NCBI GenBank assembly: GCA_015222915.1
Contig: JADFWE010000199.1
Location: 1-12,188 of the forward strand
DNA: 12,188 bases
From: Pseudomonadota bacterium
GTDB taxonomy: Bacteria; Pseudomonadota; Gammaproteobacteria; SZUA-229
Reading direction: 5' to 3'
Shown in pieces: positions 6,648 through 12,188 of this stretch. A program made the position numbers and the translations under genes. How positions within the stretch are numbered: position 1 is the first letter of the stretch; each line of letters opens with the position of its first letter. Under the pieces are notes generated by a model. The model saw nothing but the letters and a program-made list of their open reading frames with translations. It was not told the origin of the DNA and did no database searches.

Positions 6648-7154
6648 ATGAATAGATCATTGTCGTTATTGTTGTCGTTGAAACTGGGTATGCAGGCGGG
6701 TCTGCTGGCAGGCTTACTGCTCTTGACCGGTTACTCTGCTGCTGCGCCGATAGAAACTTTTAAATTTGATTCGCCGGAAAAAGAAAAGATTTTTCATAAG
6801 CTGAGCGAAGAGCTGCGCTGCCTGGTCTGTCAGAATCAGAACGTCGCCGAATCCAATGCTGATCTGGCAAAGGATCTGCGTCAGCAGATCTACGATATGC
6901 TGTCCGAAGGAAAAACGGAAGATGAGATCGTCGAATACATGGTGCAGCGCTATGGCGATTATGTACTGTATCGGCCACCGATGAAACCGATGACCTGGCT
7001 GTTATGGTTTGGTCCTGTAATCGGCTTCTTCTTCGGCCTGTTTTTTGTCATGCGTTTTATGAAAGCGCAATCGGGTAGTAAGCAGCCGCAGGCGTTGAGT
7101 GAAAAAGAGATCGAGCGTATCAAGAACCTGCATGCTGAACAGGATGGGAAATAA
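6648..7154 (+). CDS. ccmH: CcmH, apocytochrome thiol reductase subunit
   Basis: CcmH is the short form (168 aa) corresponding to the N-terminal half of E. coli CcmH (CycL/Ccl2 family). It has an N-terminal hydrophobic signal or anchor, then a periplasmic three-helix domain with the signature LRCLVCQNQN (56-65), redox cysteines C58 and C61. The conserved YGDYVLYRPP (102-111), a membrane helix (about 115-137) and a short cytoplasmic tail follow. It reduces or holds apocytochrome CXXCH for CcmF. ATG 6648 is used, but ATG 6690 (Met15) would also give a signal peptide, and neither has a good ribosome site. The stop is 3 nt before ccmI, so the two are probably translationally coupled. Confidence 0.95.
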   Translation: MNRSLSLLLSLKLGMQAGLLAGLLLLTGYSAAAPIETFKFDSPEKEKIFHKLSEELRCLVCQNQNVAESNADLAKDLRQQIYDMLSEGKTEDEIVEYMVQRYGDYVLYRPPMKPMTWLLWFGPVIGFFFGLFFVMRFMKAQSGSKQPQALSEKEIERIKNLHAEQDGK

Positions 7155-7157
7155 TAG

Positions 7158-8537
7158 ATGAATATAGTGTTCTGGGGATTGCTGATCCTGATGTTGCTGG
7201 TGGCGATCGCTGCGCTGGTCTACCCGTTATTGAATGCACGGCAGCAGTCATCGCTGGCGTACAAGGACAGTAACCTGGCGATCAATGATGAAAAAGTTAA
7301 AGAGCTGGATCAGGATCTTGAAGAAGGTCGTATCGATCAGGCGTTTTATAAAGCGGCACGTGACGAACTGGATAGGGAGCTACTGATCGACATCCCTGAT
7401 GTGACATCAGAGAATGCTTCGCAGCATTACGTCAGTGCTGCCAAACGCCATCCTGCTCTGGCCCTGTCGATCAGTGTCTTTGTGCCGATGCTGGCGTTGC
7501 TGCTCTATCTCGAGCTGGGCATGCACGCTGCCAGTGAGGATGACTTTGTTGCTGGACAGCAACAGGAGGAGCAGTCTCAGCAACCGCCATCTATAGAGGT
7601 GATGACACAGCGCCTTGAAGAACGCATCAATGAAAATGGCGGCACCTCGGAAGACTGGACCATGTTAGCAAGAGCGCATAAATATCTTGGTCAGAACGGG
7701 CTGGCTGCAAAATCATTCAAGGTGGCGCTGGAGCAGGACGAAAATAATGCGCAGCTGATGCTGGAACTTGCCGAGGTACTGGCCTTGAGTAAAGGCAGTG
7801 TGTTTGATGATGAATCGCGGGCGCTGGTAATGCGGGCTTATGCGCTGGAGCCGGGCAACGCCAATGTATTGTGGTTTGCCGGTGTTGCAGAGTTTCAATA
7901 TGGCAATTATCATCAGGCGATCGAGCACCTGTTAACATTATTGCCGCTGACAGGCGGTGAGGAAGATATAATGAAGTCGGTGGTCAGCATCATCGGGCAG
8001 TCGCGACAGAAGCTGATTGATGCCGGTGAAGAGATGCCGGCGCTGGAAGTTATGTTAGCACCGGTGATCGAAGTCGCCAGGAAAAATGCCGCGGTACGTG
8101 AAGCTGCGTCCAATGTCGCGAGCACACCCGCTGCCGCCGCACGGAATGATGATACGGGCAGCAGAACCGGCGCAGCAGAACCGGGGCCTGCGCGACAGAT
8201 ACAGGTGGCCGTAGACATCGCGGATGAGGTCCGTCAGAAATTTGCTGCAGACGATGTCGTATTTGTCTATGCTAAAGCAAAACAGGGGCCGCGTATGCCA
8301 CTGGCTGCGCAGCGCATAAAGCTTGCCGATCTGCCGGCCACGGTGACACTGGATGACAGCATGGCGATGGTCGAGGGCATGAACTTGAGCGCTTTTGCGC
8401 AACTGGTTATCTCGGCCCGGGTGACGAAGACCGGTTCTGCCATAGCGCAGAGCGGGGATTTTATCGGTCAGCTTGATGTGGATGCTAAAAATGCTGCGTC
8501 GTTGTTGAGTATTACCATCGATAGTCCGGTACCATAA
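7158..8537 (+). CDS. ccmI: CcmI, apocytochrome c chaperone (TPR)
   Basis: CcmI corresponds to the C-terminal half of E. coli CcmH and to CcmI/CycH of other bacteria. It binds the C-terminal helix of apocytochromes and delivers them to CcmFH. The 459-aa product has two membrane helices (about 3-25 and 99-121) flanking a cytoplasmic loop. That loop contains the family-typical NDEKVKELDQDLEEGRID (43-60). A periplasmic TPR region (about 145-265) follows, then an Ala/Pro-rich linker (about 315-345) and a beta-rich C-terminal domain (about 346-459) with the VFVYAKA segment typical of CcmI. ATG 7158 is supported by AGGATGGGA at 7141-7149 inside ccmH. It closes the ccm operon; dsbA begins 69 nt later. 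Confidence 0.93.
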   Translation: MNIVFWGLLILMLLVAIAALVYPLLNARQQSSLAYKDSNLAINDEKVKELDQDLEEGRIDQAFYKAARDELDRELLIDIPDVTSENASQHYVSAAKRHPALALSISVFVPMLALLLYLELGMHAASEDDFVAGQQQEEQSQQPPSIEVMTQRLEERINENGGTSEDWTMLARAHKYLGQNGLAAKSFKVALEQDENNAQLMLELAEVLALSKGSVFDDESRALVMRAYALEPGNANVLWFAGVAEFQYGNYHQAIEHLLTLLPLTGGEEDIMKSVVSIIGQSRQKLIDAGEEMPALEVMLAPVIEVARKNAAVREAASNVASTPAAAARNDDTGSRTGAAEPGPARQIQVAVDIADEVRQKFAADDVVFVYAKAKQGPRMPLAAQRIKLADLPATVTLDDSMAMVEGMNLSAFAQLVISARVTKTGSAIAQSGDFIGQLDVDAKNAASLLSITIDSPVP

Positions 8538-8563
8538 GCCCGGCTGCCTTAATTCCTGAAACA

Positions 8564-8569
8564 TATAAT
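8564..8569 (+). promoter_or_regulatory. putative -10 element ahead of dsbA
   Basis: A perfect TATAAT lies in the AT-rich 69-nt gap between ccmI and dsbA, 38 nt before the dsbA ATG. No good -35 hexamer is found at 16-18 nt, so activator dependence or chance are both possible. A 10-bp direct repeat, ATATTAGAAA (8574-8583 and 8587-8596), follows immediately downstream. dsbA could be read both from the ccm operon and from here. Confidence 0.3.
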
Positions 8570-8606
8570 AAAGATATTAGAAAAAAATATTAGAAACGGA
8601 GATGTT

Positions 8607-9221
8607 ATGAAAAGACTGTTTATATTCGTACTGCTGATGATGAATGCAGTTCTGTTACAGGCCGCAGATTTTAAAGAGGGTGTTAACTACAAAACCCTGC
8701 CGCAGCAGAGTACCAGCACCGGTGACAAGATCGAAGTGCTCGAGTTCTTCTGGTATGGCTGTCCGCACTGTTACAGTTTCGAGCCGTACCTGGACAAGTG
8801 GAAGAAGACCATGCCGGCCAATGTCGAGGTCATCCGGGTGCCAGCGATCTTCCGTCCGAACTGGGAAGAGCAGGCCCGTGCTTATTATGCATTGAGTAAT
8901 ATGGGTGTTATCGAAGACGTTCACGGCAAGATATTCGCGGCGGTCCATAAAGACAAGAAACGGTTAAATGATCTTGGCCAGATCGCAGATTTCGTTTCTT
9001 CCCTCGGCGTCGATCGTAAAAAATTCCTGGAAGAAGCGAAATCCTTTGCCGTCGATGGCATGGTGAGAAAGGCGAAAAAGAGACAGGTCGGCTATAAGAT
9101 TCAAGGCGTGCCTTCGGTCGCGATCAATGGAAAATACCTCAGCAGCGGTTCGATGTCAGGCTCGTATGACAACCTGATCAAGATCATCGATTATCTGATC
9201 GAAAAAGAAACCAAAAAATAA
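8607..9221 (+). CDS. dsbA: DsbA-type periplasmic thiol:disulfide oxidoreductase
   Basis: The 204-aa product introduces disulfides into secreted proteins and is normally re-oxidised by DsbB. It has a Sec signal peptide (cleavage around residues 19-21, LQA/A-DF), a thioredoxin fold interrupted by a helical insert, the DsbA active site CPHC (C52-C55) in EFFWYGCPHCYSFEP, and the cis-proline loop GVPSVAINGKY with P169. FFWYGCPHC is diagnostic of DsbA rather than DsbC/G. The ATG at 8607 has CGGAG at 8597-8601, 5 nt upstream. Next to ccmG/ccmH it supplies the oxidising arm of the thiol chemistry on cytochrome CXXCH cysteines. In pseudomonads dsbA is known to neighbour cytochrome c4. Confidence 0.95.
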   Translation: MKRLFIFVLLMMNAVLLQAADFKEGVNYKTLPQQSTSTGDKIEVLEFFWYGCPHCYSFEPYLDKWKKTMPANVEVIRVPAIFRPNWEEQARAYYALSNMGVIEDVHGKIFAAVHKDKKRLNDLGQIADFVSSLGVDRKKFLEEAKSFAVDGMVRKAKKRQVGYKIQGVPSVAINGKYLSSGSMSGSYDNLIKIIDYLIEKETKK

Positions 9222-9227
9222 GCTGAA

Positions 9228-9248
9228 AGACGGCGATGATGCCCGTCT
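9228..9248 (+). terminator. hairpin after dsbA, weak terminator candidate
   Basis: AGACGG (9228-9233) pairs with CCGTCT (9243-9248) over a 9-nt loop, 6 nt after the dsbA stop. There is no T-tract on the + strand, so this is not a standard intrinsic terminator. It could stabilise the 3' end of the mRNA or precede Rho-dependent termination. Confidence 0.3.
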
Positions 9249-9292
9249 CGCTTCATTACTGTGCCCTTAACGGCTTTGTATAGTAATAACGG

Positions 9293-9298
9293 TATAAT
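9293..9298 (+). promoter_or_regulatory. putative -10 element of the lipoprotein gene
   Basis: TATAAT matches the sigma-70 -10 consensus perfectly and lies in the 185-nt gap between dsbA and the lipoprotein gene. At 17-nt spacing the -35 would be ACGGCT (9270-9275), which is poor. A start near 9305 would leave a leader of about 100 nt. Confidence 0.4.
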
Positions 9299-9406
9299 GG
9301 TCTATATTGAAAGGACTATATAGCGAGATAACATTGCCACTGCTGATGACCCCGGATATTTTGTCCACAGTACGAGTCAGAGGCTAACAATATTAGGAGA
9401 TAAAAA

Positions 9407-9997
9407 ATGAATATGAGCACTGTAAAATCAGGACTAGGCATAGCCATCTTTTCACTGCTGCTGAGCGCATGTGGTTCAGATGAAGTAAAAACAGCAGCAC
9501 CTGATTGTGTGTTCCCGGATGCACCAGCAAGCTCGGCTCCCGGCTGGATATGTGATGAGCCGGTACCGGGTATCGAAGTGTCTGCTGTCGGTGTTGCAGA
9601 GAAATCAGCTGCCGGTCACAGTTTCATGAAGAATATGGCGGCCACCGATGCGCGCGTACAGTTAGCGCAGTCGATGAAAGTGCATGTTCAGAACATGGTC
9701 AAACAATATGCTGAGACGACCGGCGCAGCTGACAGCGAAACCGTCGACAAGGTGAATACTTCTGTGACCAAGCAGATCACCGATGAGACACTGGTCGGCA
9801 CGAAAGTATTTAAAACCCGTACCAGCCCGAATGGCACTCTGTATGTGTTGTTAGGAATGGATGCGAGTATCGCTGCACAGGTAACTGAAAACGCACTGAA
9901 GACCAGTATGAATAATGAGCAGGCATTGTGGCAGCAGTTTAAAGCACAGAAAGCCCAGGATGAACTGGCGGCTGATATCGCCAATATGAAAAGATAG
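9407..9997 (+). CDS. LPP20-like outer-membrane lipoprotein
   Basis: The 196-aa product has a lipoprotein signal peptide with lipobox LSAC (19-22). The lipidated residue would be C22, and Gly at +2 does not predict inner-membrane retention, so outer-membrane location is likely. The region from about 45 to 155 (PGWICDEP, then VSAVGVAEKSA, an alanine-rich helix with ATDARVQLAQSM, and a beta strand TLYVLLGMD near 144-152) resembles the LPP20 lipoprotein family. The match rests on pattern, not a search. C34 and C49 could form a disulfide, plausibly made by the DsbA encoded upstream. ATG 9407 has AGGAGA (9395-9400) 6 nt away. A strong terminator follows, so it looks monocistronic. Its function is not known. 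Confidence 0.75.
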   Translation: MNMSTVKSGLGIAIFSLLLSACGSDEVKTAAPDCVFPDAPASSAPGWICDEPVPGIEVSAVGVAEKSAAGHSFMKNMAATDARVQLAQSMKVHVQNMVKQYAETTGAADSETVDKVNTSVTKQITDETLVGTKVFKTRTSPNGTLYVLLGMDASIAAQVTENALKTSMNNEQALWQQFKAQKAQDELAADIANMKR

Positions 9998-10046
9998 TCA
10001 TTAGCTGTCGATCATCAGAGACGAGCCGTCAGATGTAGGCTGTTCG

Positions 10047-10082
10047 AAAAAACCGGTTTCCCGTCTGGGGGCCGGTTTTTTT
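10047..10082 (+). terminator. intrinsic terminator after the lipoprotein gene
   Basis: AAAAAACCGG (10047-10056) pairs perfectly with CCGGTTTTTT (10072-10081). The loop can form an additional CCC/GGG stem, and seven T end the element. It is 49 nt after the lipoprotein stop. The A-rich upstream arm could also let it terminate in the opposite direction. Confidence 0.92.
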
Positions 10083-10140
10083 ATGTCTGCTGCTGTCACC
10101 TGGGCCCGTGGATGTGCTAGATATCCCACAGAGAGAAATT

Positions 10141-11646
10141 ATGAAGATTAAATACCTGCTTACTGCAAGCTTCGGATTTGGTTTAACCTTTTATGTTGCA
10201 GCAACGTCGGCCAATGCAGATTTTCAGCAGTGGATGCAGCAGCAGTCACAAGGAGTGGCGGCGCAGAAGAAAGAGTTCCAGGATTATAGAGATAAGCGGG
10301 ATAAGGAATTCACTGTATTTTTAAAAGCGCACTGGACGGCCATTGATCTGCTGAAAGGCAAGGTGCGAGATGAAGCGCCGAAACCGGACATAATGCCGGT
10401 AGCCTCGCCGGAGCTGCCAGAGCCAATGTCCAGCAAACCGGATGAACCGCCAGTAGTCGTGGTGGTGCCGGAGCCAGAGCCTGTACAGCAAGAGCCCGTA
10501 CAACCAGGGGCAGCTAAAAAACCGGTGCCGCTCCCATCGGCAGCAGTACCAGAGGGGAAACGGCTGGATATCAATTTCTACGGTAAACAGCTGCGTTTCT
10601 ATTATGATGCACGTCTCGATCAGCGGTTGATCCGTCAGATCGATAAAAATGCGGTCAGTGATTACTGGTCTGCATTAAGTCGCAGTGATTATGATGGTCT
10701 TCTGGAGCAACTGGCGGCTGAAAAGAACGCGTTGCAGTTGAATGACTGGGCCTATGCCTCGCTGGTTAACACGCTGGCGCTGGCGATCAATCATCATAAA
10801 AAAAATGAAGCGGCACTGCTGAGCTGGTTCCTGCTCGCCAAGTCAGGCTATAAAGCGCGCATCGCTTATGACGATGCATCGATATATCTGCTAGTGCCGT
10901 CGCGCCAGGAGATGTTCGAAGTTTCATATTTCACCTTTAGCGGTACACGTTACTACGCGATATCCTTTGATGGCAAAAAGCAGCGATTTGGCCGGGTATT
11001 CACCTACGACAGTGAATATCCGGGTGCCAGCAAAGAATTTGATATGCGGGTAACCCCGGTGGTCGCATCGAATGGCAAGTCTGAACGCAGGCATCTGTCG
11101 TTCGAGTTCGAGAGAAAAAAATACAATGTCGATGTGAGCTATGACCGTGGCCGCGTAAAGTTTTTTGACAGCTACCCGCAGCTCGATCTGGATCTGTATT
11201 TCGGTTCCGGTGTCTATAAAGTAACCGCAACACCGCTGCAGAAACAGCTGGCGGCTTATATGAAAGGCATGTCCGAGCAGCAGGCAGTAAATTTTTTATT
11301 ACGTTTCGTGCAAACTGCTTTAAAATACGAAACCGATGAGCAGCAATTCGGCGAAGAGAATTACCTGTTCCCGGAAGAGACCCTGTTCTACCCTTATTCA
11401 GACTGCGAAGATCGTGCCATACTTTTTTCCTGGCTGGTGCAGAGTCTGTTGAAACTCGATGTGGTCGGGCTGGACTATCCCGGTCATATCGCCACTGCAG
11501 TTAATCTTCACAGCAGAGCAGCCGGTGACAGTATTACTTATAAGGGCAAGCATTACGTGGTGGCCGATCCGACGTATATCAATGCCACCATCGGCATGAC
11601 GATGCCTGACCTGAAACAATATCAACCTGAAGTTATTGCATACTAA
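10141..11646 (+). CDS. secreted transglutaminase-like cysteine peptidase family protein
   Basis: The 501-aa product has a signal peptide ending SANA-DF (about residue 26). Next come a Gln/Lys/Asp-rich helical segment (27-75), a Pro/Glu/Val-rich spacer (about 79-137) and a middle region of alpha and beta character with no family I recognise (about 140-370). The C-terminal transglutaminase/papain-like domain (about 375-480) shows a full triad: C422 in YSDCEDRA, H449 in PGHIATAV and D476 in VADPTY. C422 is the only cysteine of the mature protein. The fold hosts peptidases and amide-forming enzymes; the substrate cannot be told, though a periplasmic or surface one is likely. ATG 10141 is chosen over an in-frame start at 10108 because it begins the signal peptide and has GAGAG upstream. 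It is coupled to the next gene. Confidence 0.75.
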   Translation: MKIKYLLTASFGFGLTFYVAATSANADFQQWMQQQSQGVAAQKKEFQDYRDKRDKEFTVFLKAHWTAIDLLKGKVRDEAPKPDIMPVASPELPEPMSSKPDEPPVVVVVPEPEPVQQEPVQPGAAKKPVPLPSAAVPEGKRLDINFYGKQLRFYYDARLDQRLIRQIDKNAVSDYWSALSRSDYDGLLEQLAAEKNALQLNDWAYASLVNTLALAINHHKKNEAALLSWFLLAKSGYKARIAYDDASIYLLVPSRQEMFEVSYFTFSGTRYYAISFDGKKQRFGRVFTYDSEYPGASKEFDMRVTPVVASNGKSERRHLSFEFERKKYNVDVSYDRGRVKFFDSYPQLDLDLYFGSGVYKVTATPLQKQLAAYMKGMSEQQAVNFLLRFVQTALKYETDEQQFGEENYLFPEETLFYPYSDCEDRAILFSWLVQSLLKLDVVGLDYPGHIATAVNLHSRAAGDSITYKGKHYVVADPTYINATIGMTMPDLKQYQPEVIAY

Positions 11647-11649
11647 AAA

Positions 11650-12060
11650 ATGTTCGATGCAAAAATATATAATGAAGGTAGCCTGATCGTTGGCAAGATG
11701 AGCGGCGATATCGAGCTGCAGAGTTTTATCAATGGTATCTTCTGGCAGATCGACAGCAGGAATGTCGGCGAAGTGCGCGATGGCTTCTCACAGCTGTATT
11801 ACGATGATGACGTGCAGAGTGTCGCTGTCACCGAAGATGACATCAGGCGCATCGCAGAGATAAACACCGGTATCGGTATCAACGTAGGAAAGTTTCGTAC
11901 CGCACTGGTATTACGCCATCCTGAGGTGATCCGGCTGGCCATGATCCATCAGGCGTTGGCCAAAGAGCATGGTTTTGAAGTTGAAATATTCACCAGTCTT
12001 GAAGAAGGTTTCGCCTGGATCGGACATGAAAATCCGGAACCGGAAATCATTCGGATTTAG
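11650..12060 (+). CDS. small cytoplasmic protein, SpoIIAA/STAS-like (tentative)
   Basis: The 136-aa product has no signal peptide or membrane helix. It is acidic, with alternating strands and helices. The second half, ALVLRHPEVIRLAMIHQALAKEH followed by a VEIFTSLEEGFAWIG stretch, resembles the C-terminal pattern of SpoIIAA-like/STAS-SEC14 fold proteins, where a strand and a helix precede a final 'eeA..WL' helix. This is a resemblance by eye; the phosphorylatable serine of anti-anti-sigma factors is not evident. ATG 11650 lies 3 nt after the stop of the transglutaminase-like gene with no clear ribosome site, so translation is probably coupled. The partnership of a cytoplasmic SpoIIAA-like protein with a secreted enzyme is unexplained. 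Confidence 0.55.
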   Translation: MFDAKIYNEGSLIVGKMSGDIELQSFINGIFWQIDSRNVGEVRDGFSQLYYDDDVQSVAVTEDDIRRIAEINTGIGINVGKFRTALVLRHPEVIRLAMIHQALAKEHGFEVEIFTSLEEGFAWIGHENPEPEIIRI

Positions 12061-12077
12061 CAAAACAGCAGCGTTAA

Positions 12078-12100
12078 GTGTCAGTGGCTGTTATTGACAC
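12078..12100. repeat. inverted repeat after the last gene
   Basis: GTGTCA (12078-12083) and TGACAC (12095-12100) are complementary around 11 nt. An alternative pairing, AACAGC (12064-12069) with GCTGTT (12087-12092), overlaps it. No T-tract follows, so termination here would not be of the standard intrinsic type. It may be a weak 3'-end structure. Confidence 0.3.
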
Positions 12101-12134
12101 ATAGACGACATCCACAAGGATTAAAAACCTTCAC

Positions 12135-12158
12135 CGCCGAGGCGCAGAGACGCCGAGG
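12135..12158. repeat. three tandem 8-bp units (CGCMGAGR)
   Basis: CGCCGAGG, CGCAGAGA and CGCCGAGG run head to tail without gaps. Short-period purine-rich repeats of this sort, commonly preceded by TTCACCG or AACCG and followed by GAAAA, are known as dispersed intergenic sequence in many proteobacterial genomes. It lies 74 nt after the last gene. It is related in style to the repeat at 22-39 read on the minus strand. Confidence 0.55.
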
Positions 12159-12174
12159 AAAAGCTTTTAGTTTT

Positions 12175-12188
12175 CGTAGGGTGGGCAC
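12175..12188. repeat. start of a dispersed REP-like palindrome, cut by window edge
   Basis: CGTAGGGTGGGCAC matches the left arm of a widely distributed intergenic palindrome whose usual form continues through a short T-rich loop to GTGCCCAC. Only the left arm is inside the window, so the hairpin itself cannot be confirmed here. Confidence 0.5.

Noticed and set aside
8055..8564. 169-codon minus-strand frame opposite the end of ccmI
   Set aside because: The ccmI C-terminal domain on the + strand is family-consistent, and the antisense product shows no motif or signal.
9228..9248. A standard intrinsic terminator for the ccm-dsbA operon
   Set aside because: The stem is only 6 bp and there is no T-tract on the + strand, so it is listed only as a weak candidate.
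10118..10123. -10 element (TAGATA) for the transglutaminase-like gene
   Set aside because: It has few consensus matches, and the best -35 (CTGTCA, 10093-10098) is 19 nt away, so it is too weak to call.
10108..10140. Upstream in-frame start for the transglutaminase-like gene
   Set aside because: It adds 11 polar residues before the signal peptide. ATG 10141 starts the signal peptide directly and has a GAGAG ribosome site.
12135..12158. CRISPR array
   Set aside because: Units are 8 bp and directly contiguous with no spacers, and no cas-like genes are present.
1..12188. tRNA, rRNA, transposase, integrase or prophage genes
   Set aside because: No sequence with cloverleaf features, ribosomal RNA motifs or recognisable transposase/integrase products was seen on either strand.

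Overview
The window looks like chromosomal DNA from a gammaproteobacterium with roughly balanced base composition. The evidence is a complete System I cytochrome c maturation operon in the order ccmA-B-C-D-E-F-G-H-I, with ccmH and ccmI as separate genes as in Pseudomonas (E. coli has them fused). It also carries a di-heme cytochrome c4, a periplasmic DsbA and intrinsic terminators. All genes lie on the + strand. I cannot name a genus from the sequence alone.

Layout. Positions 1-300 are non-coding: a 9-bp tandem repeat at the very edge, an inverted repeat, a textbook FNR/Anr box (178-193), a plausible sigma-70 promoter and a terminator-like hairpin. All of these lie ahead of a cytochrome c4 gene (301-912) that ends at a strong terminator. 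The ccm operon fills 1044-8537. It includes ccmD (3193-3366, 57 aa), which is easily missed because it is short. Next come dsbA (8607-9221), an LPP20-type lipoprotein gene (9407-9997) with its own terminator, a secreted transglutaminase-like cysteine-peptidase gene with an intact Cys-His-Asp triad (10141-11646), and a small SpoIIAA/STAS-like gene (11650-12060) starting 3 nt after it. The last 130 bases hold an inverted repeat, three 8-bp tandem units and the beginning of a dispersed REP-like palindrome cut by the window edge.

How the genes work together. CcmABCD loads heme onto CcmE and releases holo-CcmE. CcmG and CcmH reduce the apocytochrome cysteines that DsbA would oxidise. CcmF, CcmH and CcmI ligate heme to CXXCH motifs, two of which are in the cytochrome c4 encoded just upstream. 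Substrate, assembly machine and thiol oxidant are therefore adjacent. The FNR box suggests oxygen-responsive control of cytochrome c4.

Most of the window is conserved, well-understood biology. The less explained parts are the c4 leader, the 121-bp ccmF-ccmG gap, and the downstream lipoprotein / transglutaminase-like / SpoIIAA-like trio, which I could not assign to a known pathway.
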